Below, one piece after another: positions 31,569-40,347 of a DNA stretch of 64,000 bases (its first letter is position 1; each line of letters starts with the position of its first letter). Both the position numbers and the translations under genes were made by a program. The notes under the pieces were generated by a model, which worked only from the letters and a program-made list of their open reading frames with translations, made no database searches and was not told the origin of the DNA. This DNA comes from Actinomycetota bacterium (lineage in GTDB: Bacteria > Actinomycetota > Coriobacteriia > Anaerosomatales > Anaerosomataceae): NCBI GenBank assembly GCA_009668945.1, contig SBEH01000004.1, forward strand, positions 1 to 64,000, read 5' to 3'.

Positions 31569-32084
31569 CTACGATGCGCCCTGGGGGTCCACGGCGGTCT
31601 GTCCCGCGTCCGCGACGTTCGCGGTCCACTGTGCGCCATCCCAGTACCGTTGCTCGTGACGAGCTGCGGGATCGGGGTACCAGCCGGCCGCGACCGCGCC
31701 GGGTGAGGCTGCCTCGGGGTTGGAAGCAACGGCGCCCGCGACCGGCGTTCCGCCCAGACGCGCCTCGAGCTCCCTGACCTTCTTCATGAGTGCCGCCTTG
31801 ACGGCGAAGCCGTACGCTCCCTCGCTCGGATCCATTTCGCCACCGTACACACCGGGCATCAGCGCCATTCCTGCCATCCAGGACTCGATATGCGCTGTAC
31901 CATCGGCAGCCGCCTCCACCTTCATGAACTGCGGTGCCGCGAGCGCCCCCACGCCCTTGCGCCAGCACATCTCGCCTCGCTCGTCCTTGTAAACGAATCC
32001 GGCGCTCTGCAAGTACTCCGAGGCTATGCGCATGATCTCGTCCGCAGAGCGTCCCGTGGCCAAGTTCTTCACGTACCTGGACAT
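31569..32084 (-). CDS. DUF2510-domain protein
   Basis: This 171-aa protein has an N-terminal beta-rich domain (1-110), a short helical linker and a C-terminal DUF2510 (A-G-W-Y-P-D-P-x-x-x-x-x-x-R-Y-W-D-G-x-x-W near residues 132-153), a small domain frequent in actinobacterial membrane-associated proteins. The N-terminal part (S-R-Y-V-K-N-L-A-T ... A-S-E-Y-L-Q-S-A-G-F) is unrecognised. GGGGGAGGACAG precedes the ATG. It lies 56 bases upstream of the slipin gene and probably shares its transcript. Confidence 0.8.
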   Translation of the reverse strand: MSRYVKNLATGRSADEIMRIASEYLQSAGFVYKDERGEMCWRKGVGALAAPQFMKVEAAADGTAHIESWMAGMALMPGVYGGEMDPSEGAYGFAVKAALMKKVRELEARLGGTPVAGAVASNPEAASPGAVAAGWYPDPAARHEQRYWDGAQWTANVADAGQTAVDPQGAS

Positions 32085-32137
32085 CTGTCCTCCCCCTGTA
32101 GCCGACCCTGGTAGTGGATACCCGAATGAGATGCGCC

Positions 32138-32752
32138 CTACCTGCCGAACATCCCGCTCATCGATGCCGAAGCGATCACGTGTCCCTCGATGGCCGAGGC
32201 GATATCGTCCGCCGTCGGCTGCTCGGGCATGTCGATGTTGGCGGTGTCGAGGGCGTACAGCGTGATCACGTACTCGTGGTCTCCGCTGCCGGGAGGCGGA
32301 GCCGGTCCGCCGTAGCCCTTGCCGCCGAAGGTGTTCACCAGCTCGGCGGAACCGGAAGGCATGCTGCCGGAGGTGCCTGCGGCAAGCGCGGTCGCGTTCG
32401 CCGGGATCCCGATGACCGCCCAGTGCACCCACTCATCGGCGATCGGGTGCATATCGATCATAGTCAGGGCGAACGTCTCCGTATCGGCTGGTGCGCCGCT
32501 CCATTCGAGCGGAGGTGATTCGTTGCGTCCTCCGTCGACTGTGTCGAGGCAGTACTCGACGGGGATCGCACCGCCGTCGTCGAATGCCGACGAAGACACG
32601 GCGAACGCCGCGGTATCGCCCGCGGGCGCCGCGGTTTCGCCGGCGTTCTCGCGGTCACCTGTCGAGGTCGGCGCTGCGGAACACGCCTGCGCAAGGAGTG
32701 TCGGTCCAAGAATGATGGCTGCCATCACGCGGAGCCTGAACGCCGAGTTCAT
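32138..32752 (-). CDS. PEBP / YbhB-like lipoprotein
   Basis: This 204-aa protein has a lipoprotein signal ending L-A-Q-A-C24 and a phosphatidylethanolamine-binding-protein fold: S-P-P-L-E-W-S-G-A-P, F-A-L-T-M-I-D-M-H-P, W-V-H-W-A-V-I-G-I-P and G-Y-G-G-P-A-P-P-P-G-S-G-D-H-E-Y, which supply the conserved ligand-site residues. Bacterial YbhB/YbcL-type members have unclear ligands. GGGAGA precedes ATG 32752. The next gene upstream is divergent. Confidence 0.88.
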   Translation of the reverse strand: MNSAFRLRVMAAIILGPTLLAQACSAAPTSTGDRENAGETAAPAGDTAAFAVSSSAFDDGGAIPVEYCLDTVDGGRNESPPLEWSGAPADTETFALTMIDMHPIADEWVHWAVIGIPANATALAAGTSGSMPSGSAELVNTFGGKGYGGPAPPPGSGDHEYVITLYALDTANIDMPEQPTADDIASAIEGHVIASASMSGMFGR

Positions 32753-32917
32753 CGTCGTCTCCCGTCGGTTGCGAACCGCTTGGTCATGCCACTGTTGGTG
32801 TACCCAGCGGGGAGCGCCGCCAGTCCGTTCGGGTCCAGCTTGGCCGGGGATTCGCGCTGTCGCAACGCGGGTACGCACACATGCAGGGGATGTGCGCGTC
32901 GACGGAGGGAGAGGATC

Positions 32918-33202
32918 ATGGCCACGTTCGTCATGCTGACAAGGCTGACCGATCAGGGGGCCCGCACGGTCAAGGAGAGTCCGGGACACATTCTGGAAGT
33001 GAACGAGCAGCTCGCGGCGATGGGCGTGAAGGTCGTTCAGCAGTACGCCGTCTTGGGCCGCTACGACTTCGTGAACGTCGTGGACGCGCCCTCTGTCGAC
33101 GCTGTGATGAAGGCCTCGCTGGAACTAGGCGCGCGGGGCTCGATCAGGATCGAGACTCTGCCGGCCACGCCTGTCGCTGACCTGATAGGCATGCTGAAGT
33201 AG
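32918..33202 (+). CDS. GYD-domain protein
   Basis: This 94-aa protein reads M-A-T-F-V-M-L-T-R-L-T-D-Q-G, then Y-A-V-L-G-R-Y-D-F-V near residue 44 and I-R-I-E-T-L-P near 80. It matches the small GYD (dimeric alpha/beta, PF08734) family of unknown function. GGAGGGAGAGG precedes the ATG. Confidence 0.85.
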   Translation: MATFVMLTRLTDQGARTVKESPGHILEVNEQLAAMGVKVVQQYAVLGRYDFVNVVDAPSVDAVMKASLELGARGSIRIETLPATPVADLIGMLK

Positions 33203-33254
33203 GCGCAACCCGCCGAGCGGCCGCGCTCCTCGAGCATCGTCGTTTGCGTCTGTG

Positions 33255-35324
33255 CTACACCGCCTCGTCGTACGCCTCCGCGAACTGGCTGTTGTAGAGC
33301 TCGGCGTAGAACCCGCCCTCGGCCATGAGCTCGACGTGCGTGCCCTGCTCGATGATCGCGCCCTCGTTCATCACCAAGATGAGGTCGGCGTCGCGGATCG
33401 TAGAGAGCCGGTGGGCGATCACGAAGCTCGTGCGGCCCTGCATCAGACGCGCCATCGCCTGCTGGATGAGCGTTTCGGTGCGGGTGTCGACCGAGCTCGT
33501 GGCCTCGTCGAGGATGAGCACGGGCGGGTCGGCGAGGAACGCGCGCGCGATGGTGAGCAGCTGGCGCTGACCGGCCGAGATGTTGGAGCTGTCGTCGTTG
33601 AGTTCGGTGTCGTAGCCCTCGGCAAGCGTGCGGACGAAGTGGTCCACGTGCGCCGCCTTCGCGGCCTCAATGATTGCCTCATCGGAGGCGCCTTCGCGTC
33701 CGTATGCGAGGTTCTCGCGGATCGTGCCCTTGAACAGCCACGTGTCCTGCAGCACCATGCCGAAGGTCCGACGCAGGTCGTCGCGGGTCATGTCACGCGT
33801 GTCCACACCGTCCACCAGGATTGCGCCGTCGGCGATCTCGTAGAAGCGCATGAGCAGGTTCACGAGCGTGGTCTTGCCCGCGCCCGTGGGGCCTACGATC
33901 GCGACCGTCTGCCCGGGCCTCGCCTCGAGGCTCAGCCCCTCGATGAGCCGCTTGTCGGCCGAGTAGCTGAACGTGACGTTCCGGAACTCCACGTGCCCTT
34001 CAGCAGCGGCAAGGCGGATCGGCGTTGCGGCCTCGGGCACTTCTTCGGGCGCGTCGAGAAGCTCGAAGACGCGCTCGGCCGAGGCTGCCGCCGACTGCAG
34101 GACGTTGGCGATCGACGCGGTCTGCACGATCGGTTGCGTGAACTGCCGCGAGTACTGGATGAACGCCTGCACGTCGCCGAGCGAGAGCGTGCCGCTCGCG
34201 ACCTTAAGGCCGCCGATCACGGCCACGCCGACGTAGTTGAGGTTGTTGAGGAAGCTCAAGGAGGGATGGATCGTCCCCGAGATGAACTGAGCGCGGAATG
34301 AGGCTTGATACAGGCGCTCGCTCTCGGCGTCGAAGACCTCCACGGCTTCGGCCTGGCGCCCGAAGACCTTCACGATGCTGTGGCCGGTGAACATCTCCTC
34401 AACGTGCCCGTTGAGCTTGCCGGTGGTCTCCCACTGCGCCGCGAACTGCTTCTGCGAGCGCCTGGCGATGAGCATCGTGACCACCACGGAGAGCGGGATC
34501 ACGAGGAGCGAAATGCCGGCGAGAAGCGGGCTGATCCAGAACATCATGCCGAGCACGCCGACGATGGTGAGCACGGCGGTCACGATCTGCGTGGCCGACT
34601 GCTGGAGCGTCTGCGCGATGTTGTCGATGTCGTTCGTCACACGCGAGAGCGTGTCGCCGCGCGCGTTGTCGTCGAAGTACTTGAGCGGGAGGCGGGCGAG
34701 CTTCTCGTCCACTTCCTTGCGCAGGCCGTAGATCGTCTTCTGTGTGATGCCGGCCACGAGGTAGCCTTGGCCCCAGCTGAAGAGCGCCGAGAGCAGGTAC
34801 ACGCCTGCAAGCAGCAGCAGCCACTTCCCGATCTCGCCGAAGTCGACGCCCTCTCCGATGGTCACGTTCATCTTCGAGACCATATCGGCGAGCCGCTCGG
34901 TCTGGCCGGCGGCGGTCTCATCGCCTTGCGCTCGCTGCATCTCCGCCGCGCCGCGCAGCATCTCCGCGGCCTGCTCTTGCGTGGTTCCTTCAGGCAGCCG
35001 TTCGGCCATGGCCTTGCCCACCACGCCCTCGAAGAGCAGGTTGGTGGCCTTGCCGAGCAACCGGGGGCCGACGACGCTGCACGCGACGCTCACGATAGTG
35101 AGCACGACAACGACGGCGATCATCGCAGAGTGCGGCTTGAGGTAGCCCGCGAGGCGCTTGAGCGAGCCCTTGAAGTCCTTGCTCTTGGCGCCGCCGCCGC
35201 CCATCAGCCCGTGGCCGCCCGGGCCCATCATCGGGCCGCCTCCACCGGGTCCGCGGCCGCCGCCGGGTCCTGGCCCGAAGCCGCGCTGCTGCGTGGCGGT
35301 CGCGGGAGACTTGTTCTCGCTCAT
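33255..35324 (-). CDS. ABC exporter subunit (TM-ATPase fusion), second of pair
   Basis: This 689-aa half-transporter has a Gly/Pro-rich low-complexity N-terminus (about 10-45, repeated P-G-G-G), a large extracytoplasmic-side insertion in the TM domain around residues 100-160, six TM helices and a C-terminal ATPase: Walker A G-P-T-G-A-G-K-T-T, signature I-S-A-G-Q, Walker B V-L-I-L-D-E-A-T and H-loop I-A-H-R. Start ATG 35324 overlaps the stop of the partner gene by 4 bases (ATGA), indicating translational coupling and a heterodimeric transporter like LmrCD/BmrCD. The extra loop between TM1 and TM2 is typical of one partner of such pairs. Confidence 0.95.
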   Translation of the reverse strand: MSENKSPATATQQRGFGPGPGGGRGPGGGGPMMGPGGHGLMGGGGAKSKDFKGSLKRLAGYLKPHSAMIAVVVVLTIVSVACSVVGPRLLGKATNLLFEGVVGKAMAERLPEGTTQEQAAEMLRGAAEMQRAQGDETAAGQTERLADMVSKMNVTIGEGVDFGEIGKWLLLLAGVYLLSALFSWGQGYLVAGITQKTIYGLRKEVDEKLARLPLKYFDDNARGDTLSRVTNDIDNIAQTLQQSATQIVTAVLTIVGVLGMMFWISPLLAGISLLVIPLSVVVTMLIARRSQKQFAAQWETTGKLNGHVEEMFTGHSIVKVFGRQAEAVEVFDAESERLYQASFRAQFISGTIHPSLSFLNNLNYVGVAVIGGLKVASGTLSLGDVQAFIQYSRQFTQPIVQTASIANVLQSAAASAERVFELLDAPEEVPEAATPIRLAAAEGHVEFRNVTFSYSADKRLIEGLSLEARPGQTVAIVGPTGAGKTTLVNLLMRFYEIADGAILVDGVDTRDMTRDDLRRTFGMVLQDTWLFKGTIRENLAYGREGASDEAIIEAAKAAHVDHFVRTLAEGYDTELNDDSSNISAGQRQLLTIARAFLADPPVLILDEATSSVDTRTETLIQQAMARLMQGRTSFVIAHRLSTIRDADLILVMNEGAIIEQGTHVELMAEGGFYAELYNSQFAEAYDEAV

Positions 35325-37048
35325 GCGACCTCCTCCTCGGTCAGCTGGCTTCGGACGATCTCGACATAGGTCGGGCACGCGGCCATGAGCTCCTCGTGGT
35401 TTCCGGCACCGACGATCCCACCCTCGTCGAGGACGATGATCTTGTCGGCGTGCATGATCGTGCTGACGCGCTGGGCGACGATGATCACCGTCGCGTCGCG
35501 CGTGTCGCGGGCGAGCGCGGCGCGAAGGGCTGCATCGGTCTTGAAGTCGAGCGCCGAGAAGCTGTCGTCGAAGACGTAGACCTCCGGGCGTTTCACGAGC
35601 GCGCGAGCGATCGCGAGGCGCTGGCGCTGGCCGCCGGAGATGTTCGTGCCGCCCTGGGTGATCGGCGCCTCGAGTCCGCCCTCCATCGCCGAGACGAACG
35701 CCTTGCCCTGCGCCACATCGAGCGCATGCCAGAGCTCCTCGTCGGTGGCGTCCCCTCGGCCGTAGCGCAGGTTGCTTGCCACGGTGCCGCTGAACAGGAA
35801 CGACTTCTGCGGGATGAATCCCACCCGGCTCCAGAGCTCGTCCTGGGTCATGCTGCGGACGTCCACGCCGTCTACCAGCAGCTTTCCGCCGGTGACGTCG
35901 TAGAAGCGCGGGATGAGGTTGATGAGCGTCGACTTGCCGCTGCCGGTGCTGCCGACGATCGCGGTGGTCTGCCCAGGCTGCGCGGTGAAGCTGATGCCGC
36001 AGAGCACCGCGTCCTCGGCACCCGGGTACCGGAACTCGACGCCTGAGAACTCGACGATTCCGGTCGATGCTGTCGGCACCACCGGTTCGGCCGGATCAGC
36101 GATCTGCGGCTCGACGTCGAGCACTTCGTTGATGCGGTCGGCCGAAGCCGCAGCCCTCGGCACCATAACGATCATCATGCTCGCCATCATCACGGACATC
36201 AGGATCTGCGTGATGTAGGTGAGGAAGGCGGTGAGGTTTCCGATCGGCATCGCGCCGCTGTCGATGCGCAGGCCGCCGAACCACATCGTGGCGACGAGCG
36301 TGAGGTTGAATACCGCCATGACCACCGGGAGCATCACGGCGAACAGCCGTCCGACGCCGAGCATGGTCTCTGAGAGATCGCGGTTGGCCACGTCGAAGCG
36401 CGCTTCCTCGAAATCGCTGCGAACGAACGCGCGAATGACCCGAATGCCGGCGAGCTTCTCGCGCATCACCTGGTTCACGCTGTCCATGCGCCGCTGCATG
36501 CTACGGAAGAGCGGCATCGCCACGCGCACGAGCGCGCCGATGATCGCGGCGAGCGCGGGCAAGACCACGAGGATGATGAGCGAAAGCGGGCGGTCCATGC
36601 GTACCGCCATGATCACGCCGCCGATGGCCATGAAGGGTGCGAGCACCATGACGTTCAGGCCCATCACCACGACCATCTGCACCTGTTGGACGTCATTGGT
36701 GGTGCGCGTGATGAGCGACGGCGCGCCGAAACGGTTGACCTCGGAAAGCGCGAAGCTCTGCACCTTGTGGAAGACGGCGTGCCGGATGTCCCGGCCGAAT
36801 GCCATGGCGGTCTTGGAGCCCCAGTAGACCGAAACGATCGAGACGATGCCGAGCACGAAGGTCACCGCGAGCATCAGGCCGCCTCGGTTGAGGATCACGG
36901 CCGTATCTCCTTTGGCCACGCCGTCGTTGATGATGCTCGCATTGAGGTCGGGAAGGTAGAGGTTCGCGATCGCCTGTACAAGCAGGAGTGCCATCACCAG
37001 CAGCAGCTGCTTCCAGTACGGCTTCAGGAACGACAGGATCTTCGCCAT
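35321..37048 (-). CDS. ABC exporter subunit (TM-ATPase fusion), first of pair
   Basis: This 575-aa half-transporter has six TM helices (1-310) and an ATPase with Walker A G-S-T-G-S-G-K-S-T, signature I-S-G-G-Q, Walker B V-Y-V-F-D-D-S-F with Asp in place of the catalytic Glu, and H-loop V-A-Q-R with Gln in place of His. The degenerate catalytic site is typical of one member of heterodimeric exporters, with the other subunit supplying the competent site. It lies directly downstream of a MarR regulator (stop of MarR abuts its start), so regulated drug or metabolite export is likely. Confidence 0.95.
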   Translation of the reverse strand: MAKILSFLKPYWKQLLLVMALLLVQAIANLYLPDLNASIINDGVAKGDTAVILNRGGLMLAVTFVLGIVSIVSVYWGSKTAMAFGRDIRHAVFHKVQSFALSEVNRFGAPSLITRTTNDVQQVQMVVVMGLNVMVLAPFMAIGGVIMAVRMDRPLSLIILVVLPALAAIIGALVRVAMPLFRSMQRRMDSVNQVMREKLAGIRVIRAFVRSDFEEARFDVANRDLSETMLGVGRLFAVMLPVVMAVFNLTLVATMWFGGLRIDSGAMPIGNLTAFLTYITQILMSVMMASMMIVMVPRAAASADRINEVLDVEPQIADPAEPVVPTASTGIVEFSGVEFRYPGAEDAVLCGISFTAQPGQTTAIVGSTGSGKSTLINLIPRFYDVTGGKLLVDGVDVRSMTQDELWSRVGFIPQKSFLFSGTVASNLRYGRGDATDEELWHALDVAQGKAFVSAMEGGLEAPITQGGTNISGGQRQRLAIARALVKRPEVYVFDDSFSALDFKTDAALRAALARDTRDATVIIVAQRVSTIMHADKIIVLDEGGIVGAGNHEELMAACPTYVEIVRSQLTEEEVA

Positions 37049-37582
37049 CTACTCGGCCTCTCCCTCGAACGGGCGACCGTGCGGGTGCGACCAGGGGTTC
37101 ACGCCACGCTCCTTCAGCACGTCCTCGACGTGGTCGTTGTGCGAGCCGAGGATACGGGCGAGTTCGCGCTTGTCGGAGTCGGGAAGCCATCCGATGCTGG
37201 TCTTGAGCATGTCGACGAAGCCGGCGCGCATCCGCTCGGCCACGCTGCGACCTTCCCCGGTGATGTAGACGCGCGTGATGCGAGAGTCGGCCTCGTCAGC
37301 GCGCCGCTCGATGAGCCCCGCGGTCTCCATGCGCTGCAGCATCGTGGTCACCGAGGGCCGGGACACGTGCAGCATCTCGGCGAGATCACTCTGGCCCATG
37401 CCGTCGCGGTGCGCGAGCGCCTGGAGGCAGCCGGCCTGCGCGGGGTGGATGGGCTCCTCGGGGAAGCTTGCCATCAGCAGCCTGCGGTGGAGCATCATCG
37501 CGCGCTTGAACGCTCGGAACGCATCGATAGAGGCGGCGTCGACGCCCTCGGCTCGGAAGTCGAACATCCTGTGGTGGTGCAT
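37049..37582 (-). CDS. MarR-family transcriptional regulator
   Basis: This 177-aa regulator has the MarR winged helix: M-G-Q-S-D-L-A-E-M-L-H-V-S-R-P-S-V-T-T-M-L (recognition helix) and the wing D-E-A-D-S-R-I-T-R-V-Y-I-T. The His-rich N-terminus (M-H-H-H-R-M) is unusual. ATG 37582 follows GAGGAAGTG; a longer frame runs into the operator region. It is the first gene of the ABC exporter operon and two SlyA-like palindromes lie just upstream, so it probably represses its own operon and responds to a small ligand. Confidence 0.92.
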   Translation of the reverse strand: MHHHRMFDFRAEGVDAASIDAFRAFKRAMMLHRRLLMASFPEEPIHPAQAGCLQALAHRDGMGQSDLAEMLHVSRPSVTTMLQRMETAGLIERRADEADSRITRVYITGEGRSVAERMRAGFVDMLKTSIGWLPDSDKRELARILGSHNDHVEDVLKERGVNPWSHPHGRPFEGEAE

Positions 37583-37617
37583 GCGGATCACTTCCTCGAG
37601 TGGTGGAACACAAACCA

Positions 37618-37644
37618 TTAGTGTTCTAACGATTAGTTTACTAA
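37618..37644 (-). promoter_or_regulatory. Tandem MarR/SlyA-type operators
   Basis: Two 12-bp near-palindromes lie 15 bases apart centre to centre: 37618-37629 (TTAGAACACTAA on the minus strand) and 37633-37644 (TTAGTAAACTAA). They closely match the SlyA/MarR consensus TTAGCAAGCTAA. Position, 36 bases upstream of the MarR start, fits autoregulation of the marR-ABC-ABC operon. Confidence 0.7.
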
Positions 37645-37773
37645 CGATATATCCCTGGGCTGTGGAGCGCAAGTCCGTTGCGTAGGGCGGAGTCGGAGCC
37701 GGCTACGCTAGGAGGGTCGCCGCTGCGCTACACTCGGCGATGAAGCTTGGCCCGGAACGGGAGGCGGTCTGGC

Positions 37774-38217
37774 GTGAACAAGGACCTCATCGTTGCGGAG
37801 ATCACGGCGGCCATGCGTGCGCACGACAAGCCGCGGCTCTCGATTCTCCGACAGGTCAAGAACGAGATCGACATCAAGGAGAAGGACACCCGGCGCGATG
37901 CCACCGACGAGGATGTCGTCGCCGCGCTCAAGAAGGTACTCAAGCAGACTGGTGAGACGCTTGAGGGCTCGATCAAGGTCGGCACCGACGACGCGCGCAC
38001 CGCGCTTCTGACCGAGCAAGTCGGCATACTCGAGGCGTATCTGCCGGCCCAACTGGCAGGTGATGCGCTCGCGCAGCTGGTGGATCGCGCGATCGCCGCG
38101 GGCGGGTTCACAGAGAAGCGCGATATGGGCCGCGTGATCGCAGCAGTGGTTGCCGAGTGTGGAGGCAACTGTGACAAGGCGGAGTTGGCGAAGATCGCTA
38201 GCGGGAGACTGGGGTGA
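37774..38217 (+). CDS. yqeY: GatB/YqeY-domain protein
   Basis: This 147-aa protein matches YqeY, a stand-alone version of the C-terminal tail domain of GatB: D-K-P-R-L-S-I-L-R-Q-V-K-N-E-I-x-x-K-E, E-x-D-V-V-x-x-L-K-K and Y-L-P-A-Q-L near residue 90. YqeY proteins may interact with aminoacyl-tRNA or amidotransferase complexes; function is not established. GTG 37774 follows GGGAGG with 8-base spacing. Confidence 0.92.
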   Translation: MNKDLIVAEITAAMRAHDKPRLSILRQVKNEIDIKEKDTRRDATDEDVVAALKKVLKQTGETLEGSIKVGTDDARTALLTEQVGILEAYLPAQLAGDALAQLVDRAIAAGGFTEKRDMGRVIAAVVAECGGNCDKAELAKIASGRLG

Positions 38218-39041
38218 TGGGAGTGGCGTCGATGGGCCAGAGCAAGGCCACAGCCGCCTGGAGGCGGCTGCTTCCAGTAGCGCTTGGCGTCGTGATCCTG
38301 CTCGCAACGGTTGCGGCATGCAAGCCCGACGAGGATACCGTCACAGGCGAGCCAGAGAGCAGCACCGCCTCACAGCCTGCCGAACCGACGGGTGAGTGGG
38401 TCAACACGCTGCCTACCGAGCCCGGGACCTCGTGGGACATCGCCCGCTACTACACCGGCGACGGGACGATACCGGTGCAGCTCACCGTAGCCGGCCCGTG
38501 GGCATTCGAGGTCACTGGCGATGGCTGGACGTCTGTCACCGAGCAGATCGCCGAGCCCGCTGACGTACCGGACCTCGACCAGTTCGCGGACATCACCTAC
38601 GTCCTCAAGGGCGCCGAAGGGACGACGACCGCCTACTACGTGCGCCGCATAACCGATGAGTGGATGTTACAGCTCGGCAAGATCACAGACGACGGTACGA
38701 ACGTGACAGCCGAACCCTACGAGCAGCCGCTGCAGCTGTGGCCGGTGGACATAGAGGTGGGCGACTCGTTCCCCGTTGGCGAGGGCCAGAGCTTCAGCAC
38801 GGTCGCAACCGTGCTCGCGCGGAACTCCGTGACGACTCCGGCAGGCACGATGGATGACGCGTATCTCGTCCGCTTCGAGTACACGGCGATCGCCGAAGGC
38901 GCGCCAAGCGGCACGCAGTACTACGTACTCTCGCCCGATGTGGGAGTTGTCGCGGTGTTCAGCGTGGCTGCCGGCGTCGAGACCGCCGGCTTCACCGCGC
39001 TCGACATGGCGAACGTGATGACGCGGCTGCCCGGGAAGTAG
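38217..39041 (+). CDS. Lipoprotein, unknown function
   Basis: This 274-aa protein has a Lys/Arg-rich start, hydrophobic core and lipobox V-A-A-C (Cys near residue 36), then a beta-rich domain with alternating Y/T strands and no catalytic motif. Its ATG overlaps the yqeY stop (TGATG), so the two genes are translationally coupled. GGGAG lies 9 bases before it. The S-G-T-Q-Y-Y-V-L-S-P-D-V-G-V-V-A-V motif near the C-terminus resembles outer-surface 'DUF3108'-like lipoproteins but no assignment is made. Confidence 0.7.
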   Translation: MGVASMGQSKATAAWRRLLPVALGVVILLATVAACKPDEDTVTGEPESSTASQPAEPTGEWVNTLPTEPGTSWDIARYYTGDGTIPVQLTVAGPWAFEVTGDGWTSVTEQIAEPADVPDLDQFADITYVLKGAEGTTTAYYVRRITDEWMLQLGKITDDGTNVTAEPYEQPLQLWPVDIEVGDSFPVGEGQSFSTVATVLARNSVTTPAGTMDDAYLVRFEYTAIAEGAPSGTQYYVLSPDVGVVAVFSVAAGVETAGFTALDMANVMTRLPGK

Positions 39042-39073
39042 GATCGCGCCCAGGGACGATCGCAGGAGACCGG

Positions 39074-39142
39074 ATGGACGTCACCGAGCAGGTGCTCAAG
39101 GCTATGCGGTCGGCCGTTCGCTGCAAGTGGCAGCCGGCGTAG
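39074..39142 (+). pseudogene. Probable internally deleted winged-helix gene
   Basis: A 22-codon frame with a GCAGGAGAC ribosome site encodes M-D-V-T-E-Q-V-L-K-A-M-R-S-A joined directly to V-R-C-K-W-Q-P-A. The first part looks like the opening of a small winged-helix protein (helix 1, as in M-D-V-x-E-x-V-L-x-A-x) and the last part like that type's C-terminal strand; the recognition helix is missing. Deletion of the middle would explain this. It could alternatively be a bona fide short peptide. Confidence 0.35.
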
Positions 39143-39149
39143 CGGCGCG

Positions 39150-39641
39150 CTACACGTTCTCGGGCAGCGGGCGCTCGTCGGCGAACCACTCGGCGCCGAA
39201 GTCGCCTTCGGTGATCTTGTCGATGGGAAGCCTCAGATAGCGCCCACTCGCCTCGACGGCCACCGTGCCGTCGTCGAGGAGGATCTCGCCGGTACCCTCG
39301 AACAGCCGGCCCGAGTCCTTGGTGATGCGCCCGCGTGCCACGACCTCACCGTCGAGTGGGACCGGCTTCCGGTACCGCACGTTGAGCTCCACCGTGACGC
39401 CCCAGGCGGCGGGATCCGAAACGTTGATGGCTCGTCCGATCGTCTCGTCGAGGATGGTCGACGCGAGGCCGCCATGAAGCCGGCCGGGATAACCTTGGTG
39501 CTCGATGCGTGGTGTGAAGACCCCCGCCAGGTCGCCGGACTCGAGCTCAAGGAACCGGGCGTGGAGACCCGCGCTGTTCTCGACCCCGCAGACCATGCAC
39601 ATGCGGCTCACGTTCTGTGCCGAGTTCACCCGCGCGGCCAT
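39150..39641 (-). CDS. PaaI-type hotdog thioesterase
   Basis: This 163-aa protein has a hotdog fold: H-Q-G-Y-P-G-R-L-H-G-G-L-A-S-T-I-L-D-E-T near residues 49-68 (the H-G-G-x-x-x-x-x-D-E motif of PaaI-like thioesterases), W-G-V-T-V-E-L-N-V-R-Y-R-K-P-V (about 79-93) and V-A-V-E-A-S-G-R-Y. It probably hydrolyses an acyl-CoA or aryl-CoA ester; substrate unknown. The N-terminal C-M-V-C-G region (about residues 15-19) adds a CxxC pair typical of this subgroup. AAGGGA lies 9 bases before the ATG. Confidence 0.88.
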   Translation of the reverse strand: MAARVNSAQNVSRMCMVCGVENSAGLHARFLELESGDLAGVFTPRIEHQGYPGRLHGGLASTILDETIGRAINVSDPAAWGVTVELNVRYRKPVPLDGEVVARGRITKDSGRLFEGTGEILLDDGTVAVEASGRYLRLPIDKITEGDFGAEWFADERPLPENV

Positions 39642-39738
39642 AGGACGCGTCCCTTCGTCGGAGGACCCTATTGTATCGGTGCACCGGAAGGCGAGGCGAA
39701 CGGGGACATTCTGAGGGTAGGCGCAAAGGAGGCACCAG

Positions 39739-40209
39739 TTGGACCACGTGGGCTTCATGCAACGGGCGATCGCGCTGAGCCGGGAGAAGATGCGCGAAGA
39801 CGAGGGCGGTCCGTTCGCCGCCGTCGTCGTACGCGATGGTGCGATCGTGGGAGAGGGCTGGAACCAGGTGACCGGCCACAACGACCCCACCGCACATGCC
39901 GAAATAGTCGCCATTCGCGAGGCATGCCGGACTCTCGGCAGTTTCTCCCTCGAAGGATGCGTCATCTACACGAGCTGCGAACCGTGTCCGATGTGCCTCG
40001 CGGCGATTCACTGGGCGCACATCGAGCGTGTCTACTTCGCGAACACCGCCGAGGATGCTGCAGCCATCGGGTTCGACGACGCGCGGTTGTATCGCGAACT
40101 CGCACTGCCACGTGACGAGCGCTCTCTTCCGCTCGAGCGCCTGTGTGCCGAGGAGGCGATCGAGGTCTTCCGCGAGTGGGCCGCCGACCCCGGGCGGATC
40201 CAGTACTGA
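39739..40209 (+). CDS. guaD: Guanine deaminase
   Basis: This 156-aa protein is a cytidine-deaminase-fold nucleobase deaminase with H53-A-E55 (zinc ligand and general base) and P-C83-P-M-C86 (zinc ligands). The whole length, G-G-P-F-A-A-V-V-V-R-D-G, N-D-P-T-A-H-A-E and the C-terminal acidic region align with GuaD, which converts guanine to xanthine. A neighbouring nucleobase pathway is not evident. Start TTG 39739 follows AAAGGAGG. Confidence 0.9.
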   Translation: MDHVGFMQRAIALSREKMREDEGGPFAAVVVRDGAIVGEGWNQVTGHNDPTAHAEIVAIREACRTLGSFSLEGCVIYTSCEPCPMCLAAIHWAHIERVYFANTAEDAAAIGFDDARLYRELALPRDERSLPLERLCAEEAIEVFREWAADPGRIQY

Positions 40210-40347
40210 TGCCGGCGCGGTGCGATCCGCGCTCGATCGTCTTCGCCGTTTGTCGTTTCAGCCGGGCAGTCTGTGATATCGGACACCGCAGACGGCCGGA
40301 TTCGGGCGTACGATTCGCGAAAGTCCCTTCCGGCAGAGGAGACTGGC

